The notes under the pieces were generated by a model, which saw nothing but the letters and a program-made list of their open reading frames with translations, did no database searches and was not told the origin of the DNA. Positions 1 through 5,537 of a DNA stretch of 6,256 nucleotides are shown here, one piece after another (the stretch's first letter is position 1; each line of letters begins with the position of its first letter). Both the position numbers and the translations under genes were made by a program. Origin of the DNA: Methylocystaceae bacterium. Its GTDB lineage: Bacteria > Pseudomonadota > Alphaproteobacteria > Rhizobiales > Beijerinckiaceae. The stretch spans positions 1-6,256 of the forward strand of contig PLZT01000474.1 in assembly GCA_003152255.1 (NCBI GenBank), in the 5' to 3' direction.

Positions 1-618
1 TCACTTACACTCCTGCGCGACGCGGGCCAGCGCGTCCGATAGGCCCTTGAGCGAATAGCTGTCGACCGTCGTCGCGCCCTTGGCGGAGGCGGCCTTGACG
101 GAGAGTTTGGAGCCCGTCCTCAGCGCCTCGACGAACTCCTTCTCCTTGGCCGGGTTCTTCACCCAGGCGTTCATGCCCTTGGTGACGAGTTCGAACTTAT
201 CGTCGTCGACGTCGGCGGTCGCGGCCCCGCCGTCCTTGGTGGCGTAGCCAAGGTTGATCGCCACCTCGTTGCGCACGCCCTCGCCGGGGCGGGTGGAGAT
301 GAAGACGAAGGCCTGCGTGTCCTTCATCTTGGCTTTCGGCTGGCGCTCCTTGGGCGAGCCGAGCGCGTAGCAGGTCTTGTCCTTGCCTGCCGCCGCGTAG
401 GCGCCCCAGTCGCCGTAGCTCCCGAGCTGCTCGGGCTTGCCCGCGCCCTTTTTGGCGTCCTTCTTCTCGGAGGTGCTTTCCGCGTCGGGTTTGGGCTTGG
501 CTTTGGTCCTGGCCAGCGCGGCCGGGCCGGCGCATAGCAGCGCGGCGCCCGCGAAAGCGAGCAGCATGGTCCGGAACGCGCCGGGGCGAAAGGGGTTTGA
601 CGAGTCGTTGCGCATCAT
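1..618 (-). CDS. Invasion-associated locus B (IalB) family periplasmic protein
   Basis: This 205-aa protein has a Sec-type signal peptide: a basic start, a hydrophobic core at about residues 17-35, and an ALA motif predicting cleavage after Ala36. A Lys/Pro/Glu-rich low-complexity linker (about 38-64) follows, then an IalB-like domain (about 66-205) opening with the typical YGDWGAY. Two cysteines remain after cleavage, Cys83 and Cys204 near the C-terminus, and could form a periplasmic disulfide. IalB was named in Bartonella for a role in erythrocyte invasion, but relatives occur throughout free-living Rhizobiales, so a virulence role should not be assumed; the molecular function is unknown. 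The start is ATGATG (618 or 615) and no Shine-Dalgarno sequence is visible. It lies 50 bp downstream of ubiG on the same strand and may be co-transcribed with it. The stop codon is at the window edge. The family call rests on recognised domain pattern, not on a search. Confidence 0.85.
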   Translation of the reverse strand: MMRNDSSNPFRPGAFRTMLLAFAGAALLCAGPAALARTKAKPKPDAESTSEKKDAKKGAGKPEQLGSYGDWGAYAAAGKDKTCYALGSPKERQPKAKMKDTQAFVFISTRPGEGVRNEVAINLGYATKDGGAATADVDDDKFELVTKGMNAWVKNPAKEKEFVEALRTGSKLSVKAASAKGATTVDSYSLKGLSDALARVAQECK

Positions 619-668
619 GGGCGAAGTCTAACGCTCGAAGGTTAACCGAACAAGAGCCGAGCCGTTGT

Positions 669-1427
669 TCACCCGTCCTTCTTGGCGGCCATCAGATAAT
701 TCACGTCGGTGTCGCGGCTCTTGCGCCAGCTTCGCGTGAGCGGCTGGAACGTCATGCCGGCGCGGTCGATCTCGCGCATTCCGGCGTGGCGCAGCCATCC
801 CGCGAGTTCGTCGGGCCGCACGAATTTGTCGTGGTCGTGCGTGCCGCGCGGCACCCAGCGCAACACATATTCCGCGCCGACGATCGCCAGCGCATAGCTC
901 TTGAGCGTGCGGTCGATCGTCGCGAGGAACAGCAGTCCGCCGGGCTTCACCAGCCGCGCCAGCGTGGCGACGAAGGCCTTTTGTCCCTCGACATGCTCGA
1001 TCACCTCGAGCGCGGTCACGATGTCGAAAGTCGCGCCGCTCTCGGCGAGCGCCTCGGCGGTGACGTTGCGATAGTCGATTTCGAGCCCCGACTTTTTGGC
1101 GTGACGCTTGGCGACCTCGATATTGTTGGGCGCGGGGTCGACGCCCGTCACATCGGCCCCGAGTTCGGCCAATGATTCGGCCAAAATGCCGCCGCCGCAG
1201 CCGATATCGGCAAGGCCGAGCCCTTCGAGCGGCTGCGCCGAAAAACGGTCGCGATGCAGATAGCGCACAGCGAGATCGCGGACATAATCGACGCGGATCG
1301 GGTTGATCTCGTGAAGAATCCCCATCTTGCCCTTGGCGTCCCACCACAGATCGCCAAGCCGGTTGAAACGGTCGACGTCAGCCGGATTGACGCTGGCGGA
1401 AGAGGGACGGGGAGTTTGGTCGGGCAC
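669..1427 (-). CDS. ubiG: Ubiquinone biosynthesis O-methyltransferase UbiG
   Basis: This 252-aa class I SAM-dependent methyltransferase carries out both O-methylations of ubiquinone synthesis (2-polyprenyl-6-hydroxyphenol methylase and 3-demethylubiquinol 3-O-methyltransferase), acting at the inner face of the cytoplasmic membrane. The N-terminal block FNRLGDLWWDAKGKMGILHE (21-40) is typical of UbiG. SAM motif I is LADIGCGGG (72-80), with the acidic residue Asp97 in VTGVDPA ending strand 2. ALEVIEHV (139-146) and LVKPGGLLFLAT (159-170) follow. The segment TLKSYALAIVGAEYVLRWVP (174-193) matches the region that contacts membrane in UbiG enzymes. Length agrees with the family. The start is GTG at 1427, supported by GAGG at 1433-1436 (minus strand) with a 5-nt spacer. 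It is transcribed away from lysC. Confidence 0.97.
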   Translation of the reverse strand: MPDQTPRPSSASVNPADVDRFNRLGDLWWDAKGKMGILHEINPIRVDYVRDLAVRYLHRDRFSAQPLEGLGLADIGCGGGILAESLAELGADVTGVDPAPNNIEVAKRHAKKSGLEIDYRNVTAEALAESGATFDIVTALEVIEHVEGQKAFVATLARLVKPGGLLFLATIDRTLKSYALAIVGAEYVLRWVPRGTHDHDKFVRPDELAGWLRHAGMREIDRAGMTFQPLTRSWRKSRDTDVNYLMAAKKDG

Positions 1428-1432
1428 GGGAA

Positions 1433-1436
1433 CCTC
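1433..1436 (-). promoter_or_regulatory. Shine-Dalgarno sequence fixing the ubiG GTG start
   Basis: On the minus strand GAGG lies 5 nt before the GTG at 1427. It is one of the few clear ribosome binding sites in the window and selects the GTG as the start. Confidence 0.7.
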
Positions 1437-1468
1437 GTTCTTGCGGCGCTTTTTTCGTACGGGATGGG

Positions 1469-1497
1469 GTTATAGCCTGTCCATGCGAAAGCGGAAA
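1469..1497 (-). promoter_or_regulatory. Putative promoter of ubiG
   Basis: On the minus strand a TATAAC -10 hexamer (1469-1474) sits in GGCTATAACCCC. TTTCCG (1492-1497) lies 17 bp upstream and is a poor -35. The predicted transcript would begin near 1462, giving a leader of about 35 nt. The same 12-mer occurs in front of lysC in the opposite orientation, which strengthens the call. There is no experimental support. Confidence 0.5.
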
Positions 1498-1511
1498 ACG
1501 GCGGGCGCGTT

Positions 1512-1565
1512 CCTTCTCCCACTTGTGGGAGAAGGTGGCTCCGCGAAGCGGGGTCGGATGAGGGT
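1512..1565 (+). repeat. Palindromic intergenic repeat, left copy
   Basis: The 54-bp unit holds two hairpins. The first pairs CCTTCTCCCAC with GTGGGAGAAGG (1512-1535), an 11-bp perfect inverted repeat. The second pairs CTCCGC with GCGGGG around a GAA loop (1539-1553). The unit ends in GTCGGATGAGGGT. It matches the right copy (2665-2718, opposite orientation) at 48 of 54 positions. Similar hairpin repeats are scattered through many alphaproteobacterial genomes, usually between genes. This copy lies between the ubiG promoter and the 3' end of the AT-rich gene, where its RNA structure could also stop or stabilise transcripts. Weak similarity to the other copy may continue to about 1591 (GTGCGCGAAGG). 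Confidence 0.85.
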
Positions 1566-1668
1566 TTTGGGGGAAGAGTGCGCGAAGGAAGGTTGGCCCG
1601 TCGCGGCGTCGCGCTTGCAGGCGCTGACGTTCGGCAGGCATATTGTGGGCGTTGAAGCTTGAATATAT

Positions 1669-2538
1669 TCAGAAAGCAATGAAGCCAAAACTATTTTCAA
1701 CGCAGATCTCAGAAATACTGCTTTTCCCTATCCTTATGTCTTTTTCTGAAACTACAACTGTGGGCCGACCAGGTAACCTAAATACACCTTTTATAATCAC
1801 TGTGTTTTTGTTCAACAGTCTGATATTTAGAACTTCCGAGTCGCGCCTATCGTAAACAATTAAAGTACTAAAATCCGGGCGTTCGCGGCGAGCCAAGGGA
1901 TGAACCCAAAGTTCATTATTTGTAACTCTAGCTATAATCTCGTTCTGATCGTCGTAAAGACGCGATGTCCGAAGTCTTATAGCTCCATTATCGAGCCCGT
2001 CAGCTGAAATTATTTCCTGTCCCCCCATCGTCAAAAGCGCCGCCGGCCTTGTCGGCCCGTAAGTAACCCCTCCTCCAGAATATATGGCAAAATTGTTCTC
2101 AGGGATGCTACATCTCGTTTCAGGGCGCGGGAGGTTAGATGGAACAAGAAGTCCTTCGTTCTTTGCTAGCTCCCGTTTGTCGTGCTCTGACTTTAAAACA
2201 AAGAACAGGCTGAAGAATACAGCGCCGCATACTAACCCTGCAATCAAACGATCTATTTTCTTTATTTCTGAGTGCTGCGCAATAGCGACGCACGGTATCA
2301 CTGTTGCAAGAAACAGCAGAACGCCTACCGCCACCATGTTGTCTATCAACATGCCGACCGCTGCCAGGGGAAAAGCGAGCATCCCTAGCGAATCACTTAG
2401 GCTTGCTTTTGGAAGCCATCCCTTTCCGGAAGGTGCAGGAGACGCGGGTGCCGGCGGTGTCGGCGAAAAAGACTTCCGCCTAATTTTCTCTCGACTTCGC
2501 TCTTCGGCTCTTATCTGTTGTCTGGTTTCACCCGCCAT
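1669..2538 (-). CDS. Uncharacterised membrane-anchored protein in an AT-rich block
   Basis: I do not recognise this gene. From the ATG at 2538 it encodes 289 aa. The N-terminus is charged (about 3-22), followed by a Pro/Ser/Ala-rich stretch (24-38). A hydrophobic region covers about 50-87, probably one or two helices, and another helix lies at about 98-115. A soluble region of about 170 residues follows. It looks rich in beta strands and contains two similar units about 34 residues apart, LYD...EII...NN.LWV (194-212) and VYD...EVL...NK.TVII (228-249). Cysteines lie at 83, 104, 143 and 279. Base composition is unlike the neighbours: 1681-1740, 1741-1800 and 2161-2220 contain 23, 23 and 26 G+C of 60, against 47 of 60 at 3241-3300. 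This suggests horizontal acquisition. No Shine-Dalgarno sequence precedes the ATG. The frame is open to a TTG at 2574 (301 aa), which has no ribosome site either. Topology and function are inferred only in outline. Confidence 0.78.
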   Translation of the reverse strand: MAGETRQQIRAEERSREKIRRKSFSPTPPAPASPAPSGKGWLPKASLSDSLGMLAFPLAAVGMLIDNMVAVGVLLFLATVIPCVAIAQHSEIKKIDRLIAGLVCGAVFFSLFFVLKSEHDKRELAKNEGLLVPSNLPRPETRCSIPENNFAIYSGGGVTYGPTRPAALLTMGGQEIISADGLDNGAIRLRTSRLYDDQNEIIARVTNNELWVHPLARRERPDFSTLIVYDRRDSEVLNIRLLNKNTVIIKGVFRLPGRPTVVVSEKDIRIGKSSISEICVENSFGFIAF

Positions 2539-2594
2539 ATTGATAATATGGACTGTGCGCGAATGATTCCGCAACAGCCATCAGACCAGCGAGT

Positions 2595-2603
2595 TGTGGA
2601 TAA
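2595..2603 (-). promoter_or_regulatory. Perfect-consensus DnaA box (single)
   Basis: The plus strand reads TGTGGATAA, so the minus strand carries TTATCCACA, the strongest consensus DnaA-binding 9-mer. It lies 57 bp upstream of the ATG of the AT-rich gene. I saw no second box nearby, so an origin is not indicated. It could be a regulatory site, a remnant, or chance. Confidence 0.3.
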
Positions 2604-2664
2604 CGCCCCGCGCAACCGTGCTCGCATAATTGCCCCCTTCGCACATCCCACCCACTCCGCACGC

Positions 2665-2718
2665 ACCCTCATCCGACCCCGCTTCGCGAGGCCACCTTCT
2701 CCCGCGGGCGGGAGAAGG
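2665..2718 (-). repeat. Palindromic intergenic repeat, right copy (inverted)
   Basis: Read on the minus strand, this is the same 54-bp unit as at 1512-1565, with 6 substitutions and no gaps. The first hairpin is CCTTCTCCCGC with GCGGGAGAAGG (2695-2718). The second is CCTCGC with GCGGGG around GAA. An A-T pair in the left copy is a G-C pair here, so the stem is kept. The copy lies between the 5' end of the AT-rich gene and the lysC promoter, facing the left copy about 1.1 kb away. Confidence 0.85.
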
Positions 2719-2737
2719 GAGCGCCCCGGCCCACGAA

Positions 2738-2768
2738 TTTCCGCTTTTCGCCCCACTCGGGCTATAAC
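2738..2768 (+). promoter_or_regulatory. Putative promoter of lysC
   Basis: A TATAAC -10 hexamer (2763-2768) sits in GGCTATAACCCC, the same 12-mer as at the ubiG promoter. Upstream, TTTCCG (2738-2743) is 19 bp away, too far for an ideal -35, and no better hexamer is visible. The -10 ends 41 nt before the lysC ATG, exactly as for ubiG and its GTG. No lysine riboswitch-like structure fits in the short leader. Confidence 0.5.
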
Positions 2769-2809
2769 CCCGGCCGCGCGATTCCCGCTTTCCTCCATTC
2801 CGGTCACCC

Positions 2810-4045
2810 ATGTCACGTCTGGTCATGAAATTCGGCGGCACCTCGGTCGCCTCAGTCGAGCGCATCAAGAATGTCGCGCGGCACGTCAAGCGCGAGGCCG
2901 CGGCGGGTCATGAGGTCGCGGTCGTGGTCTCGGCCATGTCCGGCAAGACCAACGAGCTCGTCTCCTGGTGCAAGGAGGCTTCGCCTCTGCACGACATGCG
3001 CGAGTATGACGCCGTGGTCGCCTCTGGCGAACAGGTGACGGCGGGGCTGCTCGCCCTGGCGCTGCAACAGGCGGGCCTTGCCGCGCGCTCCTGGCAGGGC
3101 TGGCAGGCGCCCGTGCTGACCGACGACGCCCATGGCGCCGCGCGCATCTTGAGCATCGAGCCCGCCGGCGTTCTCGAAGGTTTCGCGAGAGGCGAGGTCG
3201 CCGTCGTGGCGGGGTTCCAGGGCGTGCATCGCCCGACCAATCGCATCACCACGCTGGGACGCGGCGGCTCCGACACCAGCGCGGTGGCGCTGGCGGCGGC
3301 GGTCAAAGCCGACCGCTGCGACATATATACCGATGTCGACGGCGTCTACACGACCGACCCGCGCATCGTGCCCAGGGCGCGGCGCATGGACAAGGTGGCT
3401 TTCGAGGAAATGCTGGAGATGGCGTCGGCGGGCGCCAAGGTGCTGCAAGTGCGCTCGGTGGAGGTCGCGCTGAAGCACGACATGCCGACCTATGTGCGCT
3501 CCTCCTTCGATGACCCCGACCATCCAGGAAGGGGAACGCTGATCTGCAAGGAGGAGGATATCGTGGAAGCCCAAGTTGTCACAGGCATCGCCTTCTCGCG
3601 CGACGAGGCGCAGATCACCTTGCGGCGCGTCGCCGACAAGCCGGGCGTCGCGGCGAGTGTGTTCATGCCGCTGGCCGAGGCCGGCATCAATGTCGATATG
3701 ATCGTGCAGACGATCTCGCAGGACAATATGACCGACATGACCTTCACGGTAGGCGCGGCGGATTACGACCGCGCCCGCGCGCTGCTGGAGAAGACGCGGA
3801 GCGACATCGGCTACGCCGCGATCGTCGGCGCGCGGGATGTCGCCAAGGTCTCGGCGATCGGCGTCGGCATGCGCAGCCACGCCGGCGTCGCCGCGCGCGC
3901 CTTCCGGGCGCTGTCGGAAAAAGGCATCAATATCCGCGCCATCACCACCTCGGAGATCAAATTCTCGGTGCTGATCGACGCGGCCTATACCGAACTCGCG
4001 GTGCGCACGCTGCACACGCTCTACGGCCTCGACAAGGAAGACTGA
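2810..4045 (+). CDS. lysC: Aspartate kinase (aspartokinase)
   Basis: This 411-aa cytoplasmic enzyme phosphorylates L-aspartate with ATP, the committed step to lysine/diaminopimelate, threonine and methionine. The kinase domain (about 1-250) shows KFGGTSVA (7-14), SAMSGKTNEL (41-50), ASGEQ (71-75), TTLGRGGSDTSAVALA (147-162) and DIYTDVDGVYTTDP (171-184). Two regulatory ACT domains follow: one around RRVADKPGVAA and AGINVDMIVQ (about 267-330), the other around GVGMRSHAGVAA and KGINIRAITTSEIKFSVLID (about 346-405). This is the monofunctional, feedback-regulated type, normally inhibited by lysine and/or threonine. The start MSRLVMKFGG matches the family N-terminus, although no Shine-Dalgarno sequence precedes the ATG. 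lysC is divergent from ubiG, separated by the repeat-bracketed AT-rich gene. In many Rhizobiales I recall ptsP following lysC; here it is cfa. Confidence 0.98.
   Translation: MSRLVMKFGGTSVASVERIKNVARHVKREAAAGHEVAVVVSAMSGKTNELVSWCKEASPLHDMREYDAVVASGEQVTAGLLALALQQAGLAARSWQGWQAPVLTDDAHGAARILSIEPAGVLEGFARGEVAVVAGFQGVHRPTNRITTLGRGGSDTSAVALAAAVKADRCDIYTDVDGVYTTDPRIVPRARRMDKVAFEEMLEMASAGAKVLQVRSVEVALKHDMPTYVRSSFDDPDHPGRGTLICKEEDIVEAQVVTGIAFSRDEAQITLRRVADKPGVAASVFMPLAEAGINVDMIVQTISQDNMTDMTFTVGAADYDRARALLEKTRSDIGYAAIVGARDVAKVSAIGVGMRSHAGVAARAFRALSEKGINIRAITTSEIKFSVLIDAAYTELAVRTLHTLYGLDKED
3549..3565 (+). promoter_or_regulatory. Possible internal ribosome site and GTG start for an aspartokinase beta subunit
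   Basis: Within lysC, AGGAGG (3549-3554) and an overlapping GGAGG (3553-3557) precede an in-frame GTG (3563-3565, Val252) by 8 and 5 nt. Translation from there would give a 160-aa protein holding only the two ACT domains. Bacillus and Corynebacterium aspartokinases make a beta subunit from an in-frame start at this place in the protein. The same bases encode Lys-Glu-Glu-Asp, so the site may be incidental. Confidence 0.4.
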
Positions 4046-4049
4046 GGAA

Positions 4050-4076
4050 GCGCTCGGGAGCGCGTCTCCCGGGCGC
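4050..4076 (+). terminator. Strong hairpin after lysC, terminator-like but without a T tract
   Basis: GCGCTCGGGAG (4050-4060) pairs with CTCCCGGGCGC (4066-4076) in 11 bp with one G-T wobble and a 5-nt loop, starting 5 nt after the lysC stop. The bases that follow are seven A (4078-4084), not T, so it is not a classical intrinsic terminator for the plus strand. It could protect the lysC 3' end or assist Rho-dependent termination. Confidence 0.5.
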
Positions 4077-4171
4077 CAAAAAAACTGTGTGTCAATCGCG
4101 TCTTGCCGCGCGCGGGCGCTTTTTCGACTTTCTGGAACAGATTACCATCCGCGGACGTGTGGGGGACATTC

Positions 4172-4175
4172 GAGG
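4172..4175 (+). promoter_or_regulatory. Shine-Dalgarno sequence selecting the cfa ATG
   Basis: GAGG lies 5 nt before the ATG at 4181. The frame stays open upstream to a TTG at 4103, but the ribosome site and the family-like N-terminus MSRVLQNFLERFVRQGNL favour the ATG. Confidence 0.6.
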
Positions 4176-4180
4176 CGCCG

Positions 4181-5422
4181 ATGAGTCGTGTTTTGCAAAA
4201 CTTCCTGGAGCGTTTCGTTCGACAGGGAAATCTCGAGGTCGAGACGGCCTCGGGCGCTTGCTTTCGGCTCGGCGACGGGACGGGGCCGCCCGCCGAGATT
4301 CGCTTCGCCGATTCCGCGGCGGAGTGGCGCCTGCTGTTCGATCCGGAACTCGCCGTCGGCGAACTGTTCATTGATGGAAGGTTGATCGTCACGCGCGGCG
4401 CGATTTTCGACGTGCTGACGATAGCGACGCGCAATATCGCGCTCGCCGACCAGCCGCGATGGCTGGCGGCCGTTCAAAAATGGCGCGGCCGGCTGAAACG
4501 GTGGGGCCAGCGCAACTCCCTCGCGAGCGCGAGACGCAACGGCGAGCATCACTACGATATCGATCCCCGAATCTACGATCTGTTTCTCGACTCCGACAGA
4601 CTATATTCCTGCGCCTATTTCGAGACGCCGGACCAGTCGCTGGATGAGAGCCAACTCGCCAAGAAGCGCCACATAGCCTCCAAGCTGCTCGTCGAGCCCG
4701 GCCATCGCGTTCTCGACATCGGCAGCGGCTGGGGCGGTCTCGCGCTCTATCTCGCGCAGGCCTGCGACGCCCAGGTCACTGGCGTAACGCTTTCGCGCGA
4801 GCAGATCGCCATCGCGCGCAGGCGGGCGGAAGACGAGGGTCTCACGTCGAAGGCGGCCTTCGCGCTGACGGACTACCGCGACGTGGATCAGATCTTCGAC
4901 CGGGTCGTGTCGGTCGGCATGTTCGAGCATGTCGGGCTTGGCTATTACGACGCCTTTTTCCAACGCGTCGCGAAATTGCTGACGGACGATGGCGTCGCGC
5001 TGATTCATACGATTGGCAATACCGGCGCGCCGATGCCGACGGCGCCGTGGATCGTAAAATACATTTTTCCCGGCGGCTACATTCCCAGCCTATCCGAGAT
5101 CCTGCCGTCGATCGAGCGCGCGGGGCTGATTGTTTCCGACGTGGAGATTCTGCGGCTGCATTACGCTGAGACCTTGCGGCATTGGCGCGAGCGGTTCATG
5201 GCCCGCCGCGCGGAGGCCGTGGCCATATCGGGCGAAAAATTCTGCCGCATGTGGGAGTTTTATCTCTCGCTGTGCGAAGCCGCCTTCCGAGCAGGAATCA
5301 ACGTCGTGTTCCAGATTCAACTGGCCAAGAAAGTGGACGCGGCCCCGCTTACCCGCGACTACATCGGCGGCCGCGAGGGCGTCTTGCGCGCGAAGGAGGC
5401 GCGGGAGTTGGAGCCGGGTTGA
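4181..5422 (+). CDS. cfa: Cyclopropane-fatty-acyl-phospholipid synthase
   Basis: From the ATG this is a 413-aa SAM-dependent enzyme that adds a methylene bridge across double bonds of phospholipid acyl chains in the membrane, usually in stationary phase or under acid or other stress. An N-terminal lipid-binding domain (about 1-115) precedes the catalytic domain. Visible motifs are NGEHHYDI (120-127), YSCAYF (142-147), SAM motif VLDIGSGWGG (177-186), VSVGMFEHVG (243-252), IFPGGYIPS (295-303) and HYAETLRHW (327-335). Residues that bind bicarbonate in the E. coli enzyme appear to be kept: Cys144, Glu249, His276, Ile278 and Tyr328. Cys365 matches the second conserved cysteine. A related acyl-chain methyltransferase cannot be excluded, but the complete site favours true cyclopropanation. 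The gene starts 135 bp after lysC, beyond a hairpin, so it probably has its own promoter, which I could not identify. Confidence 0.93.
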   Translation: MSRVLQNFLERFVRQGNLEVETASGACFRLGDGTGPPAEIRFADSAAEWRLLFDPELAVGELFIDGRLIVTRGAIFDVLTIATRNIALADQPRWLAAVQKWRGRLKRWGQRNSLASARRNGEHHYDIDPRIYDLFLDSDRLYSCAYFETPDQSLDESQLAKKRHIASKLLVEPGHRVLDIGSGWGGLALYLAQACDAQVTGVTLSREQIAIARRRAEDEGLTSKAAFALTDYRDVDQIFDRVVSVGMFEHVGLGYYDAFFQRVAKLLTDDGVALIHTIGNTGAPMPTAPWIVKYIFPGGYIPSLSEILPSIERAGLIVSDVEILRLHYAETLRHWRERFMARRAEAVAISGEKFCRMWEFYLSLCEAAFRAGINVVFQIQLAKKVDAAPLTRDYIGGREGVLRAKEARELEPG

Positions 5423-5487
5423 CGGGACATGCGGCGAATGGGAGACGATCCCTTATGTTCGGCGCCGCGAATTTCATATGGCGATGA

Positions 5488-5496
5488 TGTTATAAT
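5488..5496 (+). promoter_or_regulatory. Extended -10 promoter upstream of the 103-aa gene
   Basis: TGTTATAAT contains a perfect TATAAT (5491-5496) with the extended -10 TGn just before it. No good -35 is seen at 16-18 bp, which an extended -10 can tolerate. The expected transcript start is near 5503, giving a leader of about 35 nt. Confidence 0.6.
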
Positions 5497-5526
5497 GGGC
5501 CGCCTGATGCAATAATCAAAACCAGC

Positions 5527-5530
5527 GGAG
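5527..5530 (+). promoter_or_regulatory. Shine-Dalgarno sequence of the 103-aa gene
   Basis: GGAG lies 7 nt before the ATG at 5538. Together with the TATAAT element this makes the clearest expression signal in the window. Confidence 0.6.
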
Positions 5531-5537
5531 ATAAGCC

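Noticed and set aside
1..618. Lipoprotein signal in the IalB-like protein (Cys29)
   Set aside because: The residues before Cys29 are ALL, which lacks the small residue at -1 of a lipobox. The ALA at 34-36 fits ordinary Sec cleavage better.
1512..1565. CRISPR array
   Set aside because: There are only two copies, inverted, 1.1 kb apart and with a gene between them; no regular spacers.
2084..2566. Plus-strand open frame of 160 codons opposite the AT-rich gene
   Set aside because: It has no ribosome site and no recognisable domain. The minus-strand frame is longer and has coherent membrane and soluble regions.
2539..2574. TTG start extending the AT-rich gene by 12 codons
   Set aside because: No ribosome site is visible, and TTG is the rarest start type. 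The ATG at 2538 is preferred, though it too lacks a Shine-Dalgarno sequence, so the choice is moderate.
1512..2718. Insertion sequence or composite transposon
   Set aside because: No transposase, integrase or target-site duplication was found. The bracketing repeats resemble dispersed intergenic hairpins more than IS ends.
2769..2809. Lysine riboswitch in the lysC leader
   Set aside because: With the predicted start near 2775 the leader is about 35 nt, far too short, and the upstream sequence shows only the repeat and the promoter.
2852..4015. Long open frame (387 codons) on the minus strand opposite lysC
   Set aside because: It is antisense to a clear aspartokinase. Its product is rich in Arg/His/Asp/Gly with no domain pattern, as expected from the high third-position G+C of the gene on the other strand.
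4103..4180. TTG start for cfa 26 codons upstream
   Set aside because: No ribosome site precedes it, the extra residues do not look like the family N-terminus, and the ATG at 4181 has GAGG at a good distance.
5440..5452. Small stem GGGA-TCCC after cfa as a terminator
   Set aside because: Only four base pairs and no T tract; too weak to call.
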